Positions 26,962-36,383 of a DNA stretch of 64,000 nucleotides are shown in pieces (within the stretch, counting starts at the first letter, position 1; each line of letters starts with the position of its first letter). The stretch spans positions 1,054,001 through 1,118,000 of the forward strand of contig NC_019977.1 of assembly GCF_000328665.1 (NCBI RefSeq). The letters are read 5' to 3'. Source of the stretch: Methanomethylovorans hollandica DSM 15978 (lineage in GTDB: Archaea; Halobacteriota; Methanosarcinia; Methanosarcinales; Methanosarcinaceae). The position numbers and the translations under genes were made by a program. The notes under the pieces are model-generated. The model did not search any database. It was not told the DNA's origin and worked only from the letters and a program-made list of their open reading frames with translations.

Positions 26962-29900
26962 ATGCCCAAAAGGACAGATATTAAGAAAGTATTGCTCATA
27001 GGCTCAGGTCCTATCACCATCGGCCAGGCTGCAGAATTCGACTTTTCAGGCAGCCAGGCATGCAGGTCCCTTAAGGAAGAGGGACTGCAAGTGGTGCTGG
27101 TCAACTCCAACCCGGCTACTATTATGACAGATCCCGAAATGGCAGATGCTGTCTATATAGAGCCACTTGAGCCAAAAACAGTAGCCAAGATCATTGAAAA
27201 GGAGAGGCCCGATGGCATTATTGCAGGTATAGGTGGCCAGACGGGTCTTAACATAACCAGTGAGCTTGCTGAGATGGGCGTCTTCGAGAAGTTCGGCGTA
27301 AAACTGCTGGGCACACCGCTCCAGGCTATTAAGAACACTGAGGACCGTGAACTGTTCAAGGAAACAATGGAGAGCATCGGTGAAAAGGTGCCACGCAGTA
27401 AGGCAGTGTCCACACTTGCAGAAGCAGAAGGGCTCATTGATGAGCTGGGATTGCCTCTTATCATCAGGCCGGCCTATACGCTGGGAGGTGCCGGAGGCGG
27501 TATAGCCCGTTCCCGCGAGGAGCTTCTGGAAATAACTGAAAGAGGACTTCGACGCAGTCGCATCAGCCAGGTGCTTATAGAAGAAAGTGTACTGGGCTGG
27601 AAGGAGTTCGAGTACGAGGTCATGAGGGACTCTAATGATACATGTATCGTAATATGTAACATGGAGAATATCGATCCCATGGGTATCCACACAGGTGAGT
27701 CCATCGTGGTCACACCTTCCCAGACACTTAATGATGAAGAACATCAGATGCTCAGAACTGCAGCCATTAAGATCATCCGTGCATTGGGGATCGAAGGTGG
27801 CTGTAATATCCAGTTCGCTGTGAAGGATGGGGAATACAGGATAGTGGAAGTCAATCCCCGTGTATCGCGCTCATCTGCCCTGGCATCCAAGGCCACAGGC
27901 TATCCAATAGCAAGGGTCACTGCAAAGATCGCAATAGGTATGGCTCTGGACGAGATACTCAACGATGTCACAAAGAAAACCCCTGCATCCTTCGAACCTA
28001 CCATAGACTACGTTGTTACCAAGATCCCGCGCTGGCCATTTGATAAGTTCGTGACGGCAGATAAGACCTTGACCACAGCCATGAAGAGCACAGGAGAGGT
28101 AATGGCCATCGGCAGGACCATTGAGGAATCAATGCTTAAGGCCATAAGGTCCCTGGACATTGACATGTGCTTTGGCAAAGGGGAATGGAATGAAAATGAG
28201 GTCCCTGCTCTTCTGAAAACTCCGACCAGCGAAAGGCTGTTTGTTATCTACAAAGCTCTGGCCACAGGCTTTTCAGTGGAGGAGATCGTAGAGCTCACAT
28301 CTATCGACCCTTTCTTCCTCAGGAAGATCAGGAATATCGTCGATATGGAAAATATGCTTGAGCATGCTGGTTCTAAGGGTGATATACCGACGGATCTGCT
28401 AAGAAAAAGCAAGCGCATGGGATTCACTGATGAACGCATTGCAGAACTTACAGGCAGGAAAAGGGCAGATATCAATGACCTTAGACGTAATGAAGGGATC
28501 ATTGCCACTTACAAGATGGTGGACACATGTTCCGCCGAGTTCGCAGCTGAGACTCCTTATTATTACTCATGCTACGAGCAGATGTGTGAAACAAATCCTT
28601 CCGACAGGAAGAAGGTCCTGATTCTGGGTGCAGGTCCCATCAGGATCGGTCAGGGCATTGAGTTCGATTACTGTACCGTGCACGCTGTTACAGCTATCAG
28701 GGAAGAGGGTATAGAAGCCCATATCATCAACAATAACCCGGAAACCGTATCTACTGACTATGACACTTCTGATAAGCTCTTCTTTGAGCCTCTTACTCTT
28801 GAGGATGTAATGAACGTCATTGACAGGGAAAGGCCGGATGGAGTACTGGTACAGTTCGGCGGCCAGACCTCTGTGAACCTGGCAATACCTCTGGAAAAGG
28901 AACTCAAGAGGCGCACAGATCTTCCGACGGTGATAATGGGTACTTCTCCGGCTGACATGGATGTTGCAGAGGATAGGGAGAAGTTCAACGTTATGATGAA
29001 GCAGCTTGGTATCAATCAGCCTGAAGCGGGTTATGCCACTTCTCAGGAAGATGCTTTTGAAGTTGCTGCCCGTATTGGATATCCTGTACTCGTAAGGCCT
29101 TCATATGTGCTGGGAGGCAGGGCTATGGAAATAGTATACGACCAGAACGATCTGGAAAGGTACATGCGTGAGGCAGTAAGGGTTTCTCCACAGCACCCAA
29201 TTCTGATAGATGATTTCCTGGAAAGCGCTTTGGAGATCGATGTAGATGCTGTGTGCGACGGCAAGAATGTGCTCATCGGAGCTATCATGGAGCATATTGA
29301 GGAAGCAGGTGTGCATTCCGGTGACTCTGCCTGTGTGATACCTCCTCAGTCCTTTGATGAAGAGACACTGGAAACTGTGAGGGACTACACACGCAAGATC
29401 GCATTGGCATTGAACGTGAAGGGATTGCTGAACATCCAGATGGCAAAACAGAACGGTACTGTGTATGTGCTGGAAGCAAATCCACGTTCAAGCAGGACAG
29501 TACCTTTTGTTTCCAAGGCTGTAGGTCTTCCGCTTGCGAAGATCGCCGCAAAGGTCATCATAGGTCATTCTCTGAAAGATATGGGTTACAACCTTGATAA
29601 GGAACCCCAGGTGAACCATGTATCTGTCAAGGAAGTACTGTTACCTTTCGACAAGCTACCGGGAGCAGATCCGGTGCTGGGCCCTGAAATGAAGAGTACA
29701 GGTGAGGTCATGGGCATAGACTATGACTATGGACGTGCTTTCTTCAAGGCGCAGCTCAGTGCGGATAACCTATTGCCTCTTACCGGAAAGGTCTTCATGT
29801 CCATCCGGGGAGCAGACAGGGAGCAGCTTGTGGAGGTTGCCCGCATACTAAAGAATGCCGGTATAGAGCTCATAGGCACTGACGGAACTGCTCAATACCT

Positions 29901-30189
29901 TGCAGAACACGGAATTAAAATGGACATCATTAAAAAGGTACGTGAGGGCAGTCCCAATGTTATCGATATGATGCGCAGGAACGAAGTTTCCCTGGTCATC
30001 AACACGCCTATCAACAAGCAGGCCCGTAAGGACGGTTACATGATACGCAGGGCTGCTGTGGACTTCAAGATACCGTACATCACCACCATCCAGGCTGCTA
30101 TCGCTGCAGCCAAGGCCATTAAGTCTATGAAGGCCGGTGAAATGATCACCAAGTCCATCAACGAATACCACAGGGAGATCCTTAATTAA
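26962..30189 (+). CDS. carB: Carbamoyl-phosphate synthase large subunit
   Basis: A full-length 1075-residue CarB with two homologous ATP-grasp halves. The first starts KVLLIGSGPITIGQAAEFDFSG; the second restarts near residue 550 with KKVLILGAGPIRIGQGIEFDYC. Both keep the glycine-rich ATP loops (TLGGAGGGIA and VLGGRAMEIV) and the NPR motif (EVNPRVSRSSALASK, EANPRSSRTVPFVSK). The C-terminal MGS-like domain (about 935-1070) is the usual allosteric site. It makes carbamoyl phosphate from bicarbonate, ammonia and 2 ATP. It is in an operon with carA, and argG follows with its own promoter. Confidence 0.97.
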   Translation: MPKRTDIKKVLLIGSGPITIGQAAEFDFSGSQACRSLKEEGLQVVLVNSNPATIMTDPEMADAVYIEPLEPKTVAKIIEKERPDGIIAGIGGQTGLNITSELAEMGVFEKFGVKLLGTPLQAIKNTEDRELFKETMESIGEKVPRSKAVSTLAEAEGLIDELGLPLIIRPAYTLGGAGGGIARSREELLEITERGLRRSRISQVLIEESVLGWKEFEYEVMRDSNDTCIVICNMENIDPMGIHTGESIVVTPSQTLNDEEHQMLRTAAIKIIRALGIEGGCNIQFAVKDGEYRIVEVNPRVSRSSALASKATGYPIARVTAKIAIGMALDEILNDVTKKTPASFEPTIDYVVTKIPRWPFDKFVTADKTLTTAMKSTGEVMAIGRTIEESMLKAIRSLDIDMCFGKGEWNENEVPALLKTPTSERLFVIYKALATGFSVEEIVELTSIDPFFLRKIRNIVDMENMLEHAGSKGDIPTDLLRKSKRMGFTDERIAELTGRKRADINDLRRNEGIIATYKMVDTCSAEFAAETPYYYSCYEQMCETNPSDRKKVLILGAGPIRIGQGIEFDYCTVHAVTAIREEGIEAHIINNNPETVSTDYDTSDKLFFEPLTLEDVMNVIDRERPDGVLVQFGGQTSVNLAIPLEKELKRRTDLPTVIMGTSPADMDVAEDREKFNVMMKQLGINQPEAGYATSQEDAFEVAARIGYPVLVRPSYVLGGRAMEIVYDQNDLERYMREAVRVSPQHPILIDDFLESALEIDVDAVCDGKNVLIGAIMEHIEEAGVHSGDSACVIPPQSFDEETLETVRDYTRKIALALNVKGLLNIQMAKQNGTVYVLEANPRSSRTVPFVSKAVGLPLAKIAAKVIIGHSLKDMGYNLDKEPQVNHVSVKEVLLPFDKLPGADPVLGPEMKSTGEVMGIDYDYGRAFFKAQLSADNLLPLTGKVFMSIRGADREQLVEVARILKNAGIELIGTDGTAQYLAEHGIKMDIIKKVREGSPNVIDMMRRNEVSLVINTPINKQARKDGYMIRRAAVDFKIPYITTIQAAIAAAKAIKSMKAGEMITKSINEYHREILN

Positions 30190-30198
30190 GGATACCCT

Positions 30199-30211
30199 TT
30201 TTATATATATA
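30199..30211 (+). promoter_or_regulatory. argG TATA box
   Basis: TTTTATATATATA lies 36-48 bases before the argG ATG, in the 57-base gap after carB. This gives argG a separate promoter with a very short leader. Confidence 0.55.
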
Positions 30212-30246
30212 GTCTTAATTCCAGGTATATTCTGAGGAAGGATATC

Positions 30247-31428
30247 ATGTCAAAGAAAGTAGTGCTCGCTTATTCAGGGGGACTGGATACTTCCGTATGC
30301 ATCCCCATACTCAAGGAAGAATACGGTTACGATAAGGTCATTACAGTGTCCGTGGATGTCGGGCAGCCCAGGCAGGAAGTACTGGAAGCTGAACAAAAGG
30401 CAAAGAAGATCAGTGACGGACACTATACCATCGATGCCAGGGAAGAGTTTGTGAAGGATTACATCTTCCCTCTGATCAAGGCTAATGGTGACTATGAGGG
30501 TTATGTGATGGGCACTTCCGTGGCCCGTCCGCTCATTGCCAGGAAGGTCGTGGAAGTTGCAGAGAAAGAGGGTGCAGTGGCACTTGCTCATGGCTGTACA
30601 GGTAAGGGTAACGACCAGTTAAGGTTCGAGGCTGTTTTCAGGCTCACCAGTCTGGATGTTGTGGCACCCATGAGGGATATGAACCTCACCCGTGAGTGGG
30701 AGATCGACTATGCAAAGCAGCACGGTATCCCCGTAGCAGTCACCAGTGCCAAGCCTTGGAGCATTGATGAGAACATCTGGAGTCGCAGCATCGAGGGTGG
30801 TAAGCTGGAAGATCCGGCTTTCATCCCTCCTGAGGAAATATATCAGTGGACAGTATCCCCAGAGAAGGCACCTGAAGCTCAGACCGTTGTGATCGGCTTT
30901 GAGAAGGGTGTACCAGTGTCCCTGGACGGCAGGAACCTTGGTGGTGTGGAGCTTATAGAGCAGCTTAACAAAATCGCTGGTTCCCATGGCGTGGGCCGTA
31001 CTGATATGATCGAGGACCGTGTGCTGGGACTTAAGGCCAGGGAAAATTATGAACACCCTGCTGCTACTGTATTGCTCACAGCCCACAGGGATCTGGAGAA
31101 ACTGGTGCTTACAAGGCTTGAGCTGAAGTTCAAGAAGAGCGTGGATGAGCAGTGGTCCGAGCTTGCCTATTCCGGTCTTGTGGACGAACCCTTGTACCAA
31201 GACCTGAACGCTTTCATCGACAAGACCCAGGAACGTGTTACAGGTACTGTCACCCTGAAGCTCTATAAGGGCAGTGTCACACCCCTGGCACGTACATCGC
31301 CATATGCTCTGTACTCCGAGGATCTCGTATCCTTCGACACGTCTTCCATCGATCAGAAGGATGCCGAAGGCTTCGCCAAGTATCACGGTTTCCAGGCACG
31401 ATTGTATAAACGGGTTGTTGAGAAGTAA
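30247..31428 (+). CDS. argG: Argininosuccinate synthase
   Basis: A 393-residue ArgG. The PP-loop motif [13 protein letters not shown] is at residues 8-20, followed by [10 protein letters not shown] and the [13 protein letters not shown] substrate loop. It joins citrulline and aspartate with ATP in the arginine pathway. The RBS is GGAAGGAT. Its position after carAB puts two arginine steps together. A T-rich stretch at about 31454-31467 downstream is a likely terminator. Confidence 0.97.
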   Translation: MSKKVVLAYSGGLDTSVCIPILKEEYGYDKVITVSVDVGQPRQEVLEAEQKAKKISDGHYTIDAREEFVKDYIFPLIKANGDYEGYVMGTSVARPLIARKVVEVAEKEGAVALAHGCTGKGNDQLRFEAVFRLTSLDVVAPMRDMNLTREWEIDYAKQHGIPVAVTSAKPWSIDENIWSRSIEGGKLEDPAFIPPEEIYQWTVSPEKAPEAQTVVIGFEKGVPVSLDGRNLGGVELIEQLNKIAGSHGVGRTDMIEDRVLGLKARENYEHPAATVLLTAHRDLEKLVLTRLELKFKKSVDEQWSELAYSGLVDEPLYQDLNAFIDKTQERVTGTVTLKLYKGSVTPLARTSPYALYSEDLVSFDTSSIDQKDAEGFAKYHGFQARLYKRVVEK

Positions 31429-31453
31429 GATCGTATGCCAGGAAGGCGTATGA

Positions 31454-31467
31454 TTTATTTTTTTTCT
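31454..31467 (+). terminator. T-tract terminator after argG
   Basis: A nearly pure T run (TTTATTTTTTTTCTT) 25 bases after the argG stop, the common form of archaeal intrinsic terminator. The rest of 31429-31708 holds no gene, only an AT-rich region with a possible TATA (ATATTTAAA) near 31650 for the next gene. Confidence 0.45.
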
Positions 31468-31708
31468 TAATTACTTTTCAATACCTATGATTTTCTGTTT
31501 TTTATAAAAAGCTCTTTTACTTTTACAGGAATGTCATATGCAACGCATTCTTCAGCAAAATATCTGCCTTATTATTGCTTGTTTATATGGTCTGGGGGTT
31601 TTGCTCCACAAGATGCTTCAGATAAGTGTTCCTTAAAAAAGATATGGACAATATTTAAATTCATTGAAAGCAAATAATAGCATTCTTTAACGTTAAAGGA
31701 GGATTTTT

Positions 31709-31936
31709 TTGAAACAAGAAGTAATTGATCAATTAGCTGCTCTTATAACTGCAGCGTTTGGGCTGATAGCTGCTCTGGCATGGAACGATGCTATAAAGTC
31801 ATTGTTCGCAGAGGGAGGAGCACTTTATTTCCTTGCTGCATCGGGTATATGGGCATATGCAGTTTTTGTAACTATCCTTGCAGTCTTAATGACCTTGTGG
31901 ATAGGAGGACTTACAGAAAAGTCAAAAAAAGAATGA
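31709..31936 (+). CDS. DUF5654 small membrane protein
   Basis: A 75-residue protein with two transmembrane helices: VIDQLAALITAAFGLIAALAWNDAI at about 5-29 and ALYFLAASGIWAYAVFVTILAVLMTLW at about 38-64, ending in a charged tail. This matches DUF5654, common in archaea and of unknown function. The start is a TTG; it is fixed by an ideal AAAGGAGG five bases upstream and the absence of any other nearby start. It is a single gene. Confidence 0.78.
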   Translation: MKQEVIDQLAALITAAFGLIAALAWNDAIKSLFAEGGALYFLAASGIWAYAVFVTILAVLMTLWIGGLTEKSKKE

Positions 31937-32033
31937 GAAATATATTTTTCATTACACTATAATTATTATTATAACTATTTGCTTCTTTTTTTAATTTTTT
32001 CTCCAAAACTCCAATATATGTTCTCTTAATTAA

Positions 32034-32570
32034 TTATGACCAATCTTTTCTCTTCAGACCTTTAATGATAGAGAAACCAAGAACTGCAAGTATAGCTTCA
32101 AATCCCGGAGACTTCGGTACTTCTGTGGTGGCATTTACAGGAAATTCGGGGCTTGGATCCTCACGACTATCATCTGTAATTTCAGTGGTCTGTTGTTGCT
32201 TAGTTTCGTTGGCTATTGTTCCGGATGATGTCTGAGGACCATCCTGTGGACCACCCTGCGGATAGTCTTTAGGATCTCCCGGAAAGGCCAGAGCATTGAT
32301 CTCTTCAAGATTTGTGAAACCATCGTTGTCCGAATCAAAGTTCTCTATCGATGCAAAGTTCCTTCCACTTTCAGAAAATGCAATACCATATGGATTTCTG
32401 GGGGACCCTCCGCCTGAAGTATGGCAGGTGTTACACGAATCAAGCTTTGTGCTATCTGTGTTGTATTTTTGTTTGAAGGCTACAAAATAAGTGGGTCTTG
32501 CTGCTGCCACAGACATACCGATCAAAAGGACCAAAGTTACCAACAACACTATTGTCAGTCTATAGTTCAT
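32034..32570 (-). CDS. Exported monohaem cytochrome c with EF-hand and PGF-CTERM-like tail
   Basis: A 178-residue protein. Residues 1-24 form a signal peptide. CNTCH at 46-50 is a c-type haem site. D79-E90 (DSDNDGFTNLEE) is a thrombospondin-3/EF-hand calcium loop. A Gln/Thr/Pro-rich linker follows (about 95-150), and the tail has SPGF near 154 followed by a hydrophobic stretch and basic KGLKRK, the layout of archaeosortase-processed PGF-CTERM proteins. It should be anchored outside the cell membrane and carry one haem. The partner is unknown; cytochrome-containing methanogens use extracellular c-type cytochromes in electron exchange. Confidence 0.75.
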   Translation of the reverse strand: MNYRLTIVLLVTLVLLIGMSVAAARPTYFVAFKQKYNTDSTKLDSCNTCHTSGGGSPRNPYGIAFSESGRNFASIENFDSDNDGFTNLEEINALAFPGDPKDYPQGGPQDGPQTSSGTIANETKQQQTTEITDDSREDPSPEFPVNATTEVPKSPGFEAILAVLGFSIIKGLKRKDWS

Positions 32571-32736
32571 TTTATTACCTCGGATACGAGCATTCTGATT
32601 ATAAGTAAGGATCTGGAAGATATTTAGTTGCTCTTATGAATTTCAAAGCTCGGAACTTCAAAGAATATATCACTATTAATCATTGAAGATGCGTAAACTA
32701 TAAGTATAGTTGGTGTGGTATGCATCATGATAAATC

Positions 32737-32853
32737 ATGATAGAAATAAACGGACACGAAACAGAAATGACACAAATTGTCACCACACTGATAACAATGG
32801 CCACAGCAGTACTTGCGTACTACTCCTTTTTCCGTTATCATGGAGTGATCTGA
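32737..32853 (+). CDS. Putative 38-residue single-span membrane peptide
   Basis: A short frame reads MIEINGHETEMTQ, then a membrane-length helix (IVTTLITMATAVLAYYSFF) and RYHGVI. Codon choice is ordinary and the composition looks like a real one-span protein with an outside or inside charged head. A TATA-like CTATAAGTATAG at about 32698-32709 would start a nearly leaderless transcript. There is no RBS. The family is unknown and the call is tentative. Confidence 0.42.
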   Translation: MIEINGHETEMTQIVTTLITMATAVLAYYSFFRYHGVI

Positions 32854-33163
32854 TGACAGAGCATTACCGTTCACATGATATTCTTTTGTCAATTAATTCT
32901 ATTCTTTTTTTCGACATCGGAACTTGAAGTTGATCAATTGATCCGTATTTTTTTGCATAGATATCATTCATGACTTTGCGTTCCTTAACCCCGGAGTTAT
33001 CTCTGAAATATGGTAAGTAGCTTCCATAGATGCAGTTATGTTTCATTGTGAAAGAGAAAACGCTAAATAACGAGTAGAATATGAAGTAAATAATGAATAG
33101 AATATGAAGATATTTATGCCAGTTATAAGAAGAACATTGCCATTTCAGGTTTGTTGTAACCAT

Positions 33164-33180
33164 CCCGGTTAGAATCCGGG
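33164..33180 (+). other. tRNA T-arm-like hairpin (possible tRNA remnant) upstream of metY
   Basis: CCCGG-TTAGAAT-CCGGG has exactly the geometry of a tRNA T-arm, a 5-bp stem and 7-base loop close to TTCGAAT. Seven more bases (TCTCAGC) follow as an acceptor strand would. No matching 5' acceptor or D-arm was found upstream, so it is at most a tRNA fragment, or just a leader hairpin of metY. Nothing else is seen in 32854-33237. Confidence 0.35.
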
Positions 33181-33237
33181 TCTCAGCTTTTGTTCGGTCG
33201 ATCAATCCCATTTAATCAGATGAAAATTGCGAATATT

Positions 33238-34533
33238 ATGACAACACAAAATTACAGATTAGGAACACTTGCACTGCATGCCGGACAGAAACCGGACCCG
33301 ACAACAGGAGCACGTGCTGTACCCATATATCAGACAACATCTTATGTTTTCCGTGACAGCGATCACGCTGCTGATCTTTTCGCTCTCAAGGAACTTGGAA
33401 ACATATATACCAGGATCATGAACCCGACAACGGATGTGCTGGAGAAGCGCATAGCTGCCATCGAAGGTGGCACAGGTGCACTTGCCGTTGCATCCGGCTC
33501 AGCGGCTATAACCTATGCCCTGTTAGCTATTACACAGCCAGGTGATGAGATCGTATCCGGTAACAATCTTTACGGGGGGACATACGAACTGCTCAACTAC
33601 ACTTTCCCAAAGCTGGGCAGGAAAGCTGTTTTTGTGGATTCCGCTGACCCCGATGCTTTCAGGAAGGCCGTCAACGCAAGGACACGAGCCATCTACATTG
33701 AATCTGTAGGTAATCCCAAACTGGATATTCCCGATTTCCAGGTAATTGCAGATATTGCTCATGCGGCCGGAGTGCCACTTGTTGTGGATAATACGACTGC
33801 TGTAGGACTTGTGCGGCCCATTGAGCATGGAGCAGACATTGTTGTACACTCTGCTACAAAGTTCATAGGAGGACACGGGACTTCCATCGGTGGTTCGATC
33901 GTGGATTCCGGCAAGTTTGCCTGGAACAACGGCAAATTCCCGGAACTAACGGAACCTGATCCCAGTTATCATGGTCTTAAGTACTGGGACACCTTCTCCG
34001 ACTTCCCGGGACTTGGTAACGTAGCGTTCATATTCAAAGTAAGGCTGCAGCTGCTCAGGGATACAGGTGCTGCCATCTCTCCATTCAATTCTTTCCTGTT
34101 AATACAGGGGCTTGAGACATTGCATCTGAGGATACCAAGGCACTCAGAGAATGCCTCTAGGGTGGCGGAGTATCTATCCGTGCATCCCAAGGTATCATGG
34201 GTGAACTATCCGGGTTTACCGAACCATCCAAGCCATGAGCTTGCATCCAGGTATCTCAAAGGAGGCTATGGTGCACTCATGGGATTTGGTGTAAAGGGTG
34301 GTGCAGAAGCTGGAAAACGTTTCATCGACCAGCTTAAGCTGTTCTCACATCTTGCTAACATTGGTGATTCTAAGAGCCTTGTCATCCACCCGGCTACCAC
34401 CACGCACCAGCAGCTGACACCGGAAGAACAGATGGCTACAGGCGTTACGCCGGATTATATACGTCTCTCCATAGGTATCGAGGACATTGCAGATATCATC
34501 GCAGACCTTGAGCAGGCCCTTGAAAAGGTGTGA
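33238..34533 (+). CDS. metY: O-acetylhomoserine sulfhydrylase (MetY-type)
   Basis: A PLP-dependent Cys/Met metabolism enzyme of about 431 residues. The start [17 protein letters not shown] is the usual family N terminus; 33190 and 33220 are longer alternatives without support. [13 protein letters not shown] binds the cofactor phosphate, and the PLP lysine is in [11 protein letters not shown] near residue 208. C-terminal [14 protein letters not shown] is typical. It replaces the acetyl group of O-acetylhomoserine with sulfide, giving homocysteine. metX, which makes the substrate, starts 2 bases after its stop, so the pair is one operon. Confidence 0.93.
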   Translation: MTTQNYRLGTLALHAGQKPDPTTGARAVPIYQTTSYVFRDSDHAADLFALKELGNIYTRIMNPTTDVLEKRIAAIEGGTGALAVASGSAAITYALLAITQPGDEIVSGNNLYGGTYELLNYTFPKLGRKAVFVDSADPDAFRKAVNARTRAIYIESVGNPKLDIPDFQVIADIAHAAGVPLVVDNTTAVGLVRPIEHGADIVVHSATKFIGGHGTSIGGSIVDSGKFAWNNGKFPELTEPDPSYHGLKYWDTFSDFPGLGNVAFIFKVRLQLLRDTGAAISPFNSFLLIQGLETLHLRIPRHSENASRVAEYLSVHPKVSWVNYPGLPNHPSHELASRYLKGGYGALMGFGVKGGAEAGKRFIDQLKLFSHLANIGDSKSLVIHPATTTHQQLTPEEQMATGVTPDYIRLSIGIEDIADIIADLEQALEKV

Positions 34534-34535
34534 AC

Positions 34536-36017
34536 ATGCACAGATCGGTCGGTATAACAAGAATAGAACACCTGACATTTGATGAGCCACTGTCCCTTGA
34601 AAGTGGTGCACGCCTTAGTCCTGTTACGATAGCCTATGAAACCTACGGCAGGCTAAACAGAGAGAAGAACAATGCGATCCTTGTCTGCCACGCTTTTTCC
34701 GGGAATGCTCATGCTGCGGGTTATCATGTGGGGGAGGACCGACCGGGGTGGTGGGATGCGATCATCGGTCCGGGTAAATCACTGGACACAGATGATTATT
34801 TTGTTATCTGTTCCAACATACTCGGAGGATGCAACGGCACAACAGGACCGGCATCCATTGACCCGAAAACCGGAGAAAGATACGATCTTTCTTTTCCCAT
34901 AATCACTGTTGGGGACATAGTTAACCTGCAGAAACGTCTTATTGATCACTTTGGTATACAACAGCTTCTGGCTGTGGTGGGAGGATCAATGGGTGGCATG
35001 CAGGCTTTACAGTGGTCGGTCTCCTATCCGGAAATGGTACGCAAGGTTGTTGCAATAGCGACAACAGCCAGATCCACTCCCCAGCAGATAGCTTTCAATG
35101 AAGTAGGCAGGCAGGCCATTATGTCCGATCCCAAATGGAACAAAGGAGAATACTCCAGTGGTACTATCCCGGAAAACGGTCTGGCACTTGCGCGGATGAT
35201 AGGGCATATTACCTACCTGTCGGATGCCTCAATGCACAACAAATTTGGCCGGAATCTGCAGAACAAAGAGGCAATAGGATATGATTTCTCCACTGAGTTC
35301 CAGGTTCAAAGTTATTTGCACCATCAGGGGGAATCATTTACCAGAAGGTTCGATGCGAATTCCTACCTGTATATCACAAAAGCCATAGATTATTTTGATC
35401 TTAGTGTTAATGGTTCTCTGGCTGAGGGATTTTCAAAAGCTGGATCTGCCTTTCTGGTGATCTCGGTGACTTCTGACTGGCTTTATCCGCCATATCAGTC
35501 AGAGGAAATCGTAAGTGCATTGACTGCTAACGATATTGAGGTGCAGTACTGTGAGATACGCTCTAACTATGGTCATGATGCTTTCCTGCTGGAGTCTGGA
35601 CAGCTGAACTATATGATTCTCCAGTTCCTTGACAGGTTACTGGTCCACGATGTGATGGCGGCCAGTCCGACCATCAATGGGCAGTCTTCTATTAACGATG
35701 CCGCCAGGATAATGATAGAGAATGGAGTGAACCATCTGCCTGTTATAGGAAACGACGGCCAGCTTGCAGGCATTGTCACCTCCTGGGACATAGCCAAGGC
35801 TGTGGCCTGCGGATATCAGGACCTTGATCAGATCATCTCCCGTCATGTATTTACTGCAACTCCTGAAGAATCCATTGCCAAAGTTGCCAAGCTGATGGAA
35901 GAAAAAGCCATTTCAGCTCTTCCTGTAGTTGATGAACACAATCAGCTGGTAGGAATTGTTTCAAGTGATAGCCTAAGCACATTGCTGGGACGATGCACAC
36001 AGCCAAAGAGAGCATAA
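34536..36017 (+). CDS. metX: Homoserine O-acetyltransferase with C-terminal CBS pair
   Basis: A fusion of about 493 residues. Residues 1-370 are an alpha/beta-hydrolase MetX: the nucleophile Ser is in [12 protein letters not shown] (about 149-151) and the catalytic His in YGHDAFLLE. Residues about 375-485 form two CBS domains ([20 protein letters not shown]..., then [25 protein letters not shown]). The CBS module probably senses an adenosyl ligand such as AMP or SAM and tunes methionine synthesis; this is known in form for methanogen MetX proteins but not tested here. It sits directly after metY. Confidence 0.94.
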   Translation: MHRSVGITRIEHLTFDEPLSLESGARLSPVTIAYETYGRLNREKNNAILVCHAFSGNAHAAGYHVGEDRPGWWDAIIGPGKSLDTDDYFVICSNILGGCNGTTGPASIDPKTGERYDLSFPIITVGDIVNLQKRLIDHFGIQQLLAVVGGSMGGMQALQWSVSYPEMVRKVVAIATTARSTPQQIAFNEVGRQAIMSDPKWNKGEYSSGTIPENGLALARMIGHITYLSDASMHNKFGRNLQNKEAIGYDFSTEFQVQSYLHHQGESFTRRFDANSYLYITKAIDYFDLSVNGSLAEGFSKAGSAFLVISVTSDWLYPPYQSEEIVSALTANDIEVQYCEIRSNYGHDAFLLESGQLNYMILQFLDRLLVHDVMAASPTINGQSSINDAARIMIENGVNHLPVIGNDGQLAGIVTSWDIAKAVACGYQDLDQIISRHVFTATPEESIAKVAKLMEEKAISALPVVDEHNQLVGIVSSDSLSTLLGRCTQPKRA

Positions 36018-36036
36018 ATGAAAAAGAACGTGCCAT

Positions 36037-36058
36037 CTGAAAGTCAGATTGCTTTCAG
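36037..36058 (+). terminator. Hairpin after metX
   Basis: CTGAAAG and CTTTCAG enclose an 8-base loop, 20 bases past the metX stop; a T-rich run follows at 36161-36175. One or both end the metYX transcript. The remaining gap up to 36383 has no gene. Confidence 0.4.
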
Positions 36059-36383
36059 GTGCAACAGAAGAGCAGACAGTTCCAGACGATACACTGCTAT
36101 GTAATGATGACGAATTGCAGATAATTCAGTTTGTTCACGACGGGTGAAAAAAAGCATCATCTTTCTTTTTTTTCCTGTACTAGTTCCTGCTATCCGTATA
36201 TTCTATTTACAGTAAAATATTAATTACTTATTTATAGTATTGTTTGTATTAAATACTTAAACAATGAAATTTACTATTCTGTGGCCAAAGCCTCTCTCAA
36301 ATAGATCCTTTCATAGTTTTTTGGATCTAAGCGGGTGTCTCACAGCATACGGCTGGAAATAAATTGATATATTGGATGAAAAT

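Noticed and set aside
27046-27744. 232-residue minus-strand frame inside carB
   Set aside because: Shadow of the ATP-grasp domain; no RBS or motif.
30619-31386. 255-residue minus-strand frame inside argG
   Set aside because: Opposite-strand shadow of a conserved enzyme, with atypical composition.
33090-33190. Complete tRNA gene before metY
   Set aside because: Only a T-arm-like hairpin is present; no 5' acceptor, D-arm or convincing anticodon arm could be found.
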